This document shows positions 20,701-27,043 of a stretch of 64,000 bases of DNA, piece after piece. Source of the stretch: Prosthecobacter gellanilyticus (GTDB lineage Bacteria > Verrucomicrobiota > Verrucomicrobiia > Verrucomicrobiales > Verrucomicrobiaceae); NCBI RefSeq assembly GCF_007992435.1, contig NZ_BKAG01000015.1, positions 62,001 through 126,000 on the forward strand. The letters run 5' to 3'. A model generated the notes under the pieces. The model was not told the DNA's origin. It ran no database searches and worked only from the letters and a program-made list of their open reading frames with translations. The translations under genes were made by a program, and so were the position numbers. Numbering within the stretch: position 1 is the stretch's first letter; every line of letters begins with the position of its first letter.

Positions 20701-22510
20701 CATTCAGCGGGTCTGTTGCCTGATAGATTTCCTCACCATCACGAAGCCCATCACTGTCACTGTCATTTGAAGCAGGATTTGTGCCGCGTGCCAGTTCGTC
20801 GGCATCGCTGAGTGAGTCGTTGTCCAGGTCGTAAGGAAATTCATCCTCAGCATCGACAACGCCATCGCCATCACTGTCTGACGGAGCCTCGAGATCATCG
20901 TTCACCGCATTGTTGTTGTGGTCATTCCAGAGGGAAGCGTCCTGAGGATGTGTATCGAGCTCATCGGCATAACCGTCTCCGTCGCTGTCTGTGATGATGA
21001 CTTCACTCTCGTCGTTGATGCCATTTCCGTTGTGGTCATTCCAAAGAAGAGAGTCGGAAGGATGAGTGTCAAAGGCGTTTGGATGACCATCACCATCATC
21101 ATCCAGATAATTGGCCTCGACGCTGTCGTTATAGCCATTGTGGTTCCAGTCTTCCCATAGATACATATTGCCCGGGTCGGAGTCGTTCTCGTTAGCATAG
21201 CCGTCTCCATCGCCATCCTGGGTGGTCTGCTCCTGATCATCGTTGATACCGTTGCGGTTCCAGTCGTTCCAGAGGCTGGAGTCGCCCGGATCTGAGTCGA
21301 TGGTGTTGTAGTAGCCATCCCCATCCCCGTCCTGCTGAACCTCCAGTTCATCATTGATGCCGTTACGGTTCCAGTCATTCCAAAGGGAACTGTTGTCTGG
21401 ATCAGAATCATTTTCGTTAGGCATCAGGTCGTTGTCGCGGTCAGGATTGGTGGACTCCTGGCTGTCATTGGTACCGTTGCGGTTCCAGTCCTCCCACAGA
21501 TTGAAATCATTGGGGTCGGAATCCAGGTAGTCTGGAACCGGGTCGCCATCGGCATTGTTACCCTCGGTGCTGTCGTTGCAACCATTGTTATTCCAGTCTT
21601 CCCAAAGGCCACTGTTGAAGGGATGAGAGTCCGTGTTGTTAGGCACGTTGTCCCCGTCATCATCGCCCAGGTTGGCCTCGGTGTCGTCATTGATGCCATT
21701 GTTATTCCAATCACACCACAAGACGTTGGAGTTGGGGTGGGAGTCCTGAAGATTGCTCACGCCATCGCCATCCCAGTCTTCATCAGGGTCGTTGATGCCA
21801 TTGTAGTTCCAGTCGTTGTAGAGCGCCGGATCGCCAGGATGGGAATCGGTGTCATTGGAGACACCATCGCCATCCACATCACTGTTCTGGTTTTCGGCAT
21901 CGTCATTAATGCCGTTGCCATTGGCATCATTCCAGACGCCGGGATTAGAGGGATCGCTGTCCTGGGAATCTGGCACGCCGTCACCATCGCTGTCCGGATC
22001 GTTTTCGGGAGAGGTTGGGTCGGGGTCCACGGGATCAGGGATGCCATCGCCATCATGATCGTAGGGCGTCTCACCTGGGCCATCCTCATCCTCGTCCACG
22101 GAGCCGTTACCATACTGTTCGTTATAATCGGAGATGCCGTCCCCATCACTGTCAGTGGTGGTGGGGTCGGACCCTGTCTGGTTGACCTCGTCGGCGTCTG
22201 TGATGCCGTCTCCGTCCGAGTCTGGATTGTAGGGGTCGCTTCCCGCCGCCGCTTCATCGGCATCGGAAAGACCGTCTCCATCTGAGTCTCCGGTCGGCGG
22301 TGGGGTCTCGGGCGGAGGATCCCCAGGAGGCGGGTTTCCGTCATCATAGCCGGAATCCATGATCCCGTCTCCATCAGTATCCACCTCAATCCAGACCGCG
22401 TGCGAATTCGGCGGAAAGGGCATGAGAATGAGCTGGGCGATAAGCAGCCCATGCAGGAAGTAGGCGCGGCGAGACCAGGAACGGCACCAAGGAAGAAGGC
22501 GTGAACGCAT
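14717..22510 (-). CDS. Giant surface protein: Ca-binding TSP3-type repeats, Trp-rich repeats and C-terminal lipase-like domain
   Basis: A single 2597-codon frame. A signal-like N-terminus (about 1-38) is followed by thrombospondin type 3 motifs (DTDGDGIMD, DSDGDGLSD; about 40-185), ten Trp-rich repeats of about 37 residues (188-553), more DxDGDG motifs, and an ASH/choice-of-anchor-D Ig domain (about 655-770). Further on are EF-hand-like loops (DPDHDGLMNKDEW, DPDHDGVCNLDEF), each before an Ig-like module (about 1235-1345 and 1510-1620), then a Ser/Thr-rich stretch (about 1680-1870). The C-terminal 325 residues look like an alpha/beta hydrolase: IVHVHGW oxyanion loop, AHSMGN with nucleophile Ser2369, and a candidate His2568 in GDEHSAEW. 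It probably binds many Ca2+ ions and displays or secretes an esterase/lipase. A small partner gene follows four bases downstream. The hydrolase call is by motif only. Confidence 0.8.
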   Translation of the reverse strand: MRSRLLPWCRSWSRRAYFLHGLLIAQLILMPFPPNSHAVWIEVDTDGDGIMDSGYDDGNPPPGDPPPETPPPTGDSDGDGLSDADEAAAGSDPYNPDSDGDGITDADEVNQTGSDPTTTDSDGDGISDYNEQYGNGSVDEDEDGPGETPYDHDGDGIPDPVDPDPTSPENDPDSDGDGVPDSQDSDPSNPGVWNDANGNGINDDAENQNSDVDGDGVSNDTDSHPGDPALYNDWNYNGINDPDEDWDGDGVSNLQDSHPNSNVLWCDWNNNGINDDTEANLGDDDGDNVPNNTDSHPFNSGLWEDWNNNGCNDSTEGNNADGDPVPDYLDSDPNDFNLWEDWNRNGTNDSQESTNPDRDNDLMPNENDSDPDNSSLWNDWNRNGINDELEVQQDGDGDGYYNTIDSDPGDSSLWNDWNRNGINDDQEQTTQDGDGDGYANENDSDPGNMYLWEDWNHNGYNDSVEANYLDDDGDGHPNAFDTHPSDSLLWNDHNGNGINDESEVIITDSDGDGYADELDTHPQDASLWNDHNNNAVNDDLEAPSDSDGDGVVDAEDEFPYDLDNDSLSDADELARGTNPASNDSDSDGLRDGEEIYQATDPLNVDTDGDGLTDYEEIYAYFTDPLTPNPIENAGGGSAAGGSQPVPGPEIAVEESLGGIAGSNFFIQDGATATFPSISMKADKSDLKKTFTIHNTGTEDLTLSVTLDGANKTQFTVGPLSTTSLEAGAETTLTVNFKATASAGTSVTAAIHITSNDADEPVFDVTLKSISGMWYTNRTHFFADLTDANHNGIPDRVDDMYKPLVVTRDGDLDADGVSNFQEYLNGTDLRGNPSTTLADNHDVDFDGLTNITEENWSKLYPGRLNKYKFSDAFEDPDEDGVLTVEELRGFWGRPIADPAGFFTDPFLTTSGPTTQYATGTYSRTSIKTAPASLSDPKLEWTWRKRAENYRLWMDDGLLRLARHEVRDPSTGVRPNAASFFAIVYLNPPSTSNPNTTSHVPGFDHLPSGYVSWLRSKGVTQLPAAPPLAGIVPAPDAASQVILANLRSRLPLTGDVDGDEAPNDWEAGYHKHDLDWRDPMDASLAKAREGVAGYVSGLTLSPPERLELSRLENSGQSIVATLQQRLNLSALTQSNAQNNLVNEYPLLIPKPSITLGMPPNPLTTVWETRRATWRAEFIEYHLWTMLKRIDPDHDGLMNKDEWRLHLNPGVADYAPTGSRDSDGDSFTDAEEVAAGTNSRDASKYPAFTLHVISGNSQSVHLHKQLAQPLVVEARSLGGVKAGLRLAVTTSLNNNHVLLATGTSVSPDAWKLKTLEVVTDSSGRAVIQLKAPHIPNTAATLALTTTVTASLKPTIKVTFSTSVTRPPPPGPGLQPDSDGDGMDDGWETQYALNKYSALDADVSPLHYEYHRDTPFALLPAQVAADLRSAKDARGMVKPFPAVYVATPHITQQQWNMFSKIDPDHDGVCNLDEFRNTKNPKEANKLYIENLDFDGDGFSDVEEAREGTDIFSSASKPVLKFKLVSGGGQVTGPGQELRSRVTVNARIGQRAVLVHISAGGSGQVRATTTGAPWVSELDLMTNGAGNVVFHVKAPTELGPRAIMINSAAGSATLSVPYKVENSGGGVIVTPNPTNPGSLPTLPSLGTVNRPFPQAPKIVAYRSSVRGFAEANPISLSGFYFQDPPVGRYAARKIEEQESEQWTVSKTENSKDDVTEATMVSSSTTSYSRQHHSSAEHRMTNPVLWPTMTGNTSASGLVTEYDAQTSTVYSAFGTSVSTAPRATGQPKTQSMFSNTYSSEEGPAGPINSTGHSYRYTETKSSSSPPVITVSESDNYSPELDSISWIWDEPGIDWSPSTSSQTQTATAFQPPQTGGDGKTTLISGSRSTSASYEYVDPITPGQIYSGMLTDLGQQDWGEWERVELAQFAAESTSSKGDATASGLITKWRLSYELPEGTNAADYDDEVVAVTARKTLPSGEYSFTYEFVKLKPGQDSAVYSCDATDVPGSTIFTRANRLMADLAVDADRDGVINSGEYASQEKPFRFWVNNDDDPNTLHEDIEDAMRENEAMVPLWPDWRNSPTLGTIDGVRDLEDFTRIHLTLPSDVLQKAASGEAKIGFKWEGGSSPRIRMYKAADPNGGLDYLSNPQKANEQVTGDFYHSIADVAGEQTVYLPASYWQSTLTQSANKRCFLFEGCVEGQAKLCTVVKIDSNPEIVVPGPWIRVMDVRRMFERARVCEPYAEPDDVPDSWVTGDDLQPSLTSRADPGDFPPDRDPDETKTYIVHVHGWRMEYDETQTWGQTTFKRLWHQGFKGRFAAFRWPTFSAETDPFAGMNPTNGRLTYNDSEYRAWLSGKALADYVNSLSTDYTKCLMAHSMGNVVSGSAFREGMSNVSRYAMFNAAMAHMAYGTTIREFGDRSTPDTASDTETNSLGLRSVFNPMATTAINFFLTEDFAMGAWEFNHTINKPEVLTSNSWSYLPEFPYLGDSVWASIVAPPNMPAAGNRMWHNLQYRIIDSPGEPLNAELTGGRRVNKLAEAMAYIVQTRSKPAGNTYFTAGSVAYSEPMDIYSFGDEHSAEWVYSIQLTSRVYARLLKQFGIMAVPN
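20840..21945 (-). repeat. Ten tandem copies of a Trp/Asn/Asp-rich repeat inside the giant protein
   Basis: The coding sequence contains about ten consecutive repeats of 34-38 residues (about 111 bases) covering residues 188-553. Each copy opens with a motif like LWNDWNRNGINDD, then a variable acidic stretch, then DGDGDGYxNxxDSDP and a small linker. Copies differ mainly at the variable stretch and in the aromatic position (Trp, His, Ala, Tyr). Each repeat therefore combines a Trp-containing Asn-rich loop with one thrombospondin-type DxDGDG calcium loop. Neighbouring copies are similar enough at the DNA level to allow recombination and copy-number change. Confidence 0.85.
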
Positions 22511-22920
22511 AAGGCAGATTTTCCGATGAACCCACCTTTGTAGTTATATACGCTACAAGATGTCAATCCTGACGAATAATCAAATGACTAACAAAGAGTC
22601 TTTGCCACCTAAACGAACAATCGCGCTCTTCTGGCGAATTTTCATTTAAATCGAAGGGGATGGAGGCTCGCTGTGACCGCTTTTTGAAAAGGGCAAAAGG
22701 ACTGTTTTCGAACTTGGCGGATTTGAGGGAGGATCAGGATGCAACCTCACTGGAATGGCAGTTCGTACTCGGATTCACGGTGTCCAAAGGGTCCGCTTGG
22801 GTCCGTTGGATGGGGGGAAGAGGTGGTGGATGATGGGGGAGCCCATTTTTTTAATCGGCGCCTCACTTCAGTCTTCTTATGAATCCATCTTTTGTTATGC
22901 GCGATGATGCCTGGCAAACG
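22511..22920. other. Gene-free region upstream of the giant protein gene
   Basis: About 410 bases without a credible coding frame. It should carry the promoter and leader of the giant gene, which reads leftward from 22510. The first 150 bases are clearly AT-rich (for example 22540-22660), in contrast to the rest of the spacer. The iterated-decamer array begins at its right end. Confidence 0.45.
22538..22558. promoter_or_regulatory. Inverted repeat in the promoter region of the giant gene
   Basis: TTGTAG at 22538-22543 and CTACAA at 22553-22558 form a perfect 6-base inverted repeat around an AT-rich 9-base centre. On the minus strand the centre reads as a TATATAA-like box 28-48 bases before the ATG at 22510. 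It could be a repressor operator over a -10 element, but short arms like this also occur by chance. Confidence 0.3.
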
Positions 22921-23400
22921 GGAGCCGTTGACGGTTCGTCCTTCGCAGAATGCTTCGGAGAATGCATTGTTTACTGTGGTTGACGATTGTTTACAGTAGT
23001 TTTCCAGAAGGGCCGATCCGGCTGGATCCGAGTGGATCCGACCTGGGGCGGTGGAGGGAGCCGTTTGCAGTGGTTTGCGATTGTTTGCGATTGTTTACCG
23101 TGGTTTGTCAGAAGAGTCGATCCGGCTGGATCCGAGCGGATCCGACCTGGGGCAGTTGGAGGGAGCCGTTTACGGTTCATCCTTCGCAGAAGGCTTCGGA
23201 GAATGCATTGTTTACCGTGGTTTGTCAGAAGGGCGATCCGGCTCAATCCGACCAGATCCGACCTGGGGGCGTGGTGGAGGCCGTTTACGGTTCGATCTTC
23301 GCCGAATGCTTCGGATAATGCCTTGTTTGCAGGGGTTGACGGTTGTTGACCGTGGTTCTCCAGGAGGGCAATCCGGCTGAATCCGAGTGGATCCAGGTTG
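22921..23400. repeat. Non-coding tandem array of about 4 units, itself built from iterated 10-base words
   Basis: Four imperfect units begin with GGAGCCGTT or a close variant at 22921, 23057, 23162 and 23277 (lengths about 136, 105, 115 and 125). A full unit reads CCTTCGCAGAATGCTTCGGA, then a T/G-rich part, then three GATCCG words and ACCTGGGG. Inside units the sequence repeats with a 10-base period: GTTTGCGATT twice at about 23074-23094, followed by GTTTACCGTG; and GATCCGGCTG, GATCCGAGTG, GATCCGACCT at 23015-23044. Unit lengths are not multiples of three and the possible frames differ from copy to copy, so it is not coding. It lies between the kinase gene and the giant gene, both reading leftward. 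There are no equal spacers, so it is not a CRISPR array. Confidence 0.8.
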
Positions 23401-23530
23401 GTTTGGTTCGCGGGAGGCCCCTCATGCTGGTGAACCAGCTTACGCCCCAGATGATCCAAGTGGATCAAGGCGGATCCAGCTCAAGCGCACTCGTTGGACA
23501 GCGCAACGCAACGCAGCGCCCCACTTCACC

Positions 23531-24886
23531 TCATTTCTTCTTGGCGCCCGACTTCTCCACCGCGGCGGGCGTGGCCTCGTTCTTCTTCGCGGGGGCAGGT
23601 GTGGCCGCAGCCGGAGCCGCCGACGATTCAGCCGCCTCACCCCCTTTCGCCTCCTCTGGAGCAGCGCTCTCAAAGACATGGAAGAACCACAGCACAAAGA
23701 TCAGCGCCGCCAGATTCAGCACGATGGCGATCACCCCCCTCTTGGTAAAGATCGGCTTCTTCGGCACGGCAGGCGCGGCGTCCGCCGCACCCGTTTCATC
23801 GGAGGCTTTTTTGGCGGGCCGCAGCGCGGCCGTCGTGGCGCCGGGCAGTTTCGGTCCCCCGGGCAGCGGCTTCGTCAAAGAGCCCGTCGCCTGTGGTTTG
23901 CCGATGGGTCCCGTGGCCTGAGGCTGCTTCGGTGCCGCAGGGGCTGGCGCGGCCGGGGCTGCCTGCTGGGGCGGCCTGGGTGCGGGTGCACGCGGCATGG
24001 CCGCATTTGGCTGACCACCTGCCACCAGCGGAGCCGTGACCGCTCCCGGTGCCATCTGGGGCGCTGGTGCCGGCTGGTAAATGAAACCCGTCTGCATGGT
24101 GCGCATCAGCACATCCAGCGCATGCCCCACGGAGTGCGGTCGGTGCCCTGGATCCCGCTGCAGCAGCCAGGCCAGCCAGTCGGCCAGAGGCTGATCCATG
24201 TCCGGCCGCACGGCATACATGGATCCGCGCGCGTCAAAGTGCGCCCAGTCAGCCAGAATCTCCTCAGGCGTGCTGCCCTGTGCCGGTGCTGTGCCCGTGG
24301 TGAGGTAAAAGAGGCTGGCCGCTGCGGAGAAAAGATCAGACTGCGAGCTCGGGGGTGCTCCATGCAGCCGCTCTGGTGCCGCGAACCACATGGTCTCCGG
24401 GGTGGGATGCGCCCTGGCCATGGAGATGCCCCAGTCCTGCACCTGCAGGAAAAGTCCGCCGCCCGGGTGATCCGCCACGATCAGATTGCTCGGCTTCAGG
24501 TCACCATGCGGCAGCCGCATGTGCTCTCCCACCATCATCGCGTGCAGCAACTGCACCGCCAGTGCGCGCACGTCGGCAGCGGAGAGGCGTTTCTCTGTGG
24601 GCAGCGCACGGCCGCTGATCCCCGGCACAAACTCATACACGAGCGCAAACTCCTCCTCCGTGGGCAGCAGTGTGATCAGCCCCGCGATCTGCGGATGCCG
24701 CACATGCAGCAGCGAATGCGCCAGGAGCTGAAGCCGCTCACGATCCAGCGGGTAGGAGCTCTCATGATCCTCCAGCATCACCTTGATCAGCACCTTTCGT
24801 CCCGTCGCCGTTTCCACTCCGCGATAGATTTTCGCGGAGGGTCCTGCGGCCAGCAGTTTTTCAGGATGAAACAGATCAGAATGCAT
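23531..24886 (-). CDS. Serine/threonine protein kinase-like membrane protein
   Basis: A 451-residue protein. The N-terminal kinase fold (about 5-265) has the ATP-lysine in VLIKVM (Lys35), HGDLKPSN at 127-134 in place of HRDxKxxN, DWG at 151-153 in place of DFG, and APERL as the APE motif. A Pro/Ala/Gly-rich linker (about 280-375) leads to a single transmembrane segment (GVIAIVLNLAALIFVLWFF, about 383-402) and a short acidic/Ala-Lys tail, so the kinase is cytoplasmic with its tail outside. The glycine-rich loop (LLAAGPSAKIYRG) is atypical, but Lys, catalytic Asp, Asn and metal Asp are all present, so it may be active. The start is the ATG at 24886; a GTG one codon earlier is less likely. Eukaryotic-like kinases are abundant in this phylum; the target is unknown. 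Confidence 0.85.
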   Translation of the reverse strand: MHSDLFHPEKLLAAGPSAKIYRGVETATGRKVLIKVMLEDHESSYPLDRERLQLLAHSLLHVRHPQIAGLITLLPTEEEFALVYEFVPGISGRALPTEKRLSAADVRALAVQLLHAMMVGEHMRLPHGDLKPSNLIVADHPGGGLFLQVQDWGISMARAHPTPETMWFAAPERLHGAPPSSQSDLFSAAASLFYLTTGTAPAQGSTPEEILADWAHFDARGSMYAVRPDMDQPLADWLAWLLQRDPGHRPHSVGHALDVLMRTMQTGFIYQPAPAPQMAPGAVTAPLVAGGQPNAAMPRAPAPRPPQQAAPAAPAPAAPKQPQATGPIGKPQATGSLTKPLPGGPKLPGATTAALRPAKKASDETGAADAAPAVPKKPIFTKRGVIAIVLNLAALIFVLWFFHVFESAAPEEAKGGEAAESSAAPAAATPAPAKKNEATPAAVEKSGAKKK

Positions 24887-24955
24887 CACGGGAGCACGAG
24901 CGCGCCCATGAGAACTGCGGATGCGCGTTTGTGCAAGAGTCGAGTAGGGACAAGA

Positions 24956-26827
24956 TCAGCCCAAACGCTGAATCTTCGTCGCCAGCCCCGCCTTGATCTG
25001 GCGGACCATTATCACCTTTGCCGTTTCGATCCGCGCATAGGCCGGCGAAACCCGCCGCTCTTCCACGCTGATCTTCGCGTCCGCCACCTGCAAGCTCATG
25101 AGCCAGGACTTGCCTGCACGGGTCAGGATGAAACTTGTGTCCGTGGCCGAAGGCAGCGCCTTGACCTCCGTGCCCGGCGGCAGCGTCCACGTCACGGAGA
25201 AAGGCTTCCGGTAGTCTTCCGTGTCACGGATCTCCAGATGATCCTCATGGCGCCGCACCTGCCGCTGAAACTTGTAGCCCTCATGCTCAAAGCGCGCCAT
25301 GGCCGTGCTGCCCTCCACGATCATTTTTGGCACCGGGTGATGCTGGATCTGCAGAAACGGCCCGATCCTCCGCGGTGTCTTGAACCCCGCCGGATCCGGC
25401 AGCGGACCATTGTGCGCCTTCCACGCCGCCAGCTCCGTACGCAGTTCCGCATGACCATGATACCCGCCTGTGCCCGGATCGATCAGCAGCGCGTGCGGCC
25501 CGTCCCACACAGACACATGCAGTGCATCTCCATGACCGTGCGCCGCCAGTGACCCGAGTCCGAGGGGAGAGGCATCCAGCCGCGCCGCCCAGCCGTGAGA
25601 TCTCAGCCCGGCATAACCAGAAGTTGGGAAAGGCTGCCACTCATGCACCGTCAGTCCCGCCGTGGGGATGTTCATGGTGATCACCGGCGGATCCCCCATC
25701 CACCAGCGCAGCGGGCAGTCCTCTCCCAGCAGCCAGGCGCGTGTCTCCTCCGCGGCCTGGTCACGGCTCAGCGTCAGCGGCACCACGGCGGCGTCATCAC
25801 TATCACCGAAATCCCACGGCTCAGTGCCATGCCCCAGCGCCAGTAGAAACCGCGCCGCCAAAGCCAGCCTCTGATGCACCTCACCTGCCTTGCAGCCCAC
25901 CGCACGCGCGGCCTGCCAGGCCAGGTCCAGGGCGAAGGCGTGATAGTGCAGCGCCTGCTCATACGAGCCGCCATCCGGCGCGAACTGCCGCAGCACCTCG
26001 CGCCCCAGCAGATCCCACGCCGTGTCCGCGCTGCAGGAAACCTTTGCCACGCCAGGCCAGCGTGACACCGCCACCACCAGCGCCGCCAGCTCACCTAACA
26101 AATGATTGTTCGCCGATGATCCTGTGGACCGGTGGCGCCAGACCCACGCCGCATGCACCGGCACGATCCGCTTCCGCAGCATCGTCTGGTGGTCACGCAG
26201 CGTCCGGCCGCGCACCGCCTGCTCTGTCGACCACGCGGACACGATCGCATCAAACCAGGTGAAATTGATCAGCCGCAGCGCCGCCTCCAGCGGGCTCGTC
26301 CAGTTGATGCCGATCCCCGCCGGGTTCCGCTCGGTCCAGTCCTCCAGCCAGAGCTGCGCCGTGCGGATCGCGTTCGCATCGTCATTCAGCCAGCCATGCA
26401 TCGCCAGCCGTGTCATCTCCGCCCAGCGGTTGATCTCCCAGATGCTCCGCGCATCCGCACCATCCGGCAGGCGGCGGTAGTCGATCTTGTCCGCCGGACG
26501 ATCATGGGAGATCACCACCCCGCACACCGGATCCCGGTGCCAGCAGGGCGGCGCGCCCACCTCCACATCCTTCCAGCCAAACAGCCGCCAGCTCCCGAGG
26601 ATGAGGTTCTTCGCATCTGCGGAAAGCTGGATCCGCAGCGGCACAGGAGCCGTCGCGCGGTCCGGCAGCCTCGGCACCTTATCATCCACCGGCCCTGGCT
26701 CAAATACCATCACCCGGCGCAGGAAGCCCTTCAGACCTCGTTGCCGCCATCGCGCAGCCATCCGGTGCACCACCTCCCCGGGACTCATAGCCCGGAGCCG
26801 ATGGACATACCATGCAAAACGCGACAT
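24956..26827 (-). CDS. Heparinase II/III family polysaccharide lyase
   Basis: A 623-residue protein. The start at 26827 (MSRFAWYVHRLRAMSPGEVVHR) is supported by a GAGGGGG ribosome site just upstream and by the family's usual N-terminus. The first part (about 80-380) is an all-helical toroid with GSSANNHLLGELAAL, the Asn-His region of PL12/PL15/PL21-type lyases. The C-terminal part (about 400-600) is the heparinase II/III-like beta-sandwich: AHGHGDALHVSVW, LLIDPGTGGYHG and TELAAWKAHNGPLPD. Such enzymes cleave uronic-acid polysaccharides such as heparan or alginate by beta-elimination, and some family members near exopolysaccharide genes act on surface polymer. No clear signal peptide is visible, and the substrate is unknown. 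The stop is 69 bases before the kinase start on the same strand. Confidence 0.86.
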   Translation of the reverse strand: MSRFAWYVHRLRAMSPGEVVHRMAARWRQRGLKGFLRRVMVFEPGPVDDKVPRLPDRATAPVPLRIQLSADAKNLILGSWRLFGWKDVEVGAPPCWHRDPVCGVVISHDRPADKIDYRRLPDGADARSIWEINRWAEMTRLAMHGWLNDDANAIRTAQLWLEDWTERNPAGIGINWTSPLEAALRLINFTWFDAIVSAWSTEQAVRGRTLRDHQTMLRKRIVPVHAAWVWRHRSTGSSANNHLLGELAALVVAVSRWPGVAKVSCSADTAWDLLGREVLRQFAPDGGSYEQALHYHAFALDLAWQAARAVGCKAGEVHQRLALAARFLLALGHGTEPWDFGDSDDAAVVPLTLSRDQAAEETRAWLLGEDCPLRWWMGDPPVITMNIPTAGLTVHEWQPFPTSGYAGLRSHGWAARLDASPLGLGSLAAHGHGDALHVSVWDGPHALLIDPGTGGYHGHAELRTELAAWKAHNGPLPDPAGFKTPRRIGPFLQIQHHPVPKMIVEGSTAMARFEHEGYKFQRQVRRHEDHLEIRDTEDYRKPFSVTWTLPPGTEVKALPSATDTSFILTRAGKSWLMSLQVADAKISVEERRVSPAYARIETAKVIMVRQIKAGLATKIQRLG

Positions 26828-26986
26828 CCCCCTCTGTAAGCATGGCGCGCCCCCCGTGGCAAGGCTGGCCTCTCTCAGAACCGCCACTCACGACCTCAAC
26901 CCTGAGAATTCAAGCACACCACTACCCGAAACGGAGAGCACAGATCTCCACCGCCGCCCATCCGGCCCTCACGACGTATGAGAACT

Positions 26987-27013
26987 ATCTGTGCCCTCTG
27001 CGTTATCTGCGGT
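26987..27013. repeat. Three iterated 9-base words in an intergenic spacer
   Basis: ATCTGTGCC, CTCTGCGTT and ATCTGCGGT follow each other with exact 9-base spacing, then a run of seven A. The site lies between the stop of the SMP-30 gene (27044) and the start of the lyase gene. Similar 9-base iterations occur at 29829-29863 and 40556-40582. Confidence 0.55.
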
Positions 27014-27043
27014 TAAAAAAACCTCCGCAGTTAAAGATCTGGC

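Noticed and set aside
21623-22285. 220-codon plus-strand frame rich in Val/Ile/Gly
   Set aside because: Antisense to the Asp/Gly calcium repeats of the giant gene; its repetitive composition comes from the repeats.
22950-23380. Several overlapping open frames of 100-165 codons on both strands in the repeat array
   Set aside because: They arise because the repeat units lack stops in several frames. The same DNA is read in different frames in successive units, and no start, composition or domain supports a protein.
22921-23400. Possible CRISPR array
   Set aside because: The repeats are long and imperfect, with no constant direct repeat of 23-37 bases and no unique spacers of equal length; no cas gene is nearby.
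23387-25552. 721-codon plus-strand open frame
   Set aside because: It is the antisense shadow of the kinase and lyase genes, rich in Arg/His/Pro, with no recognisable domain.
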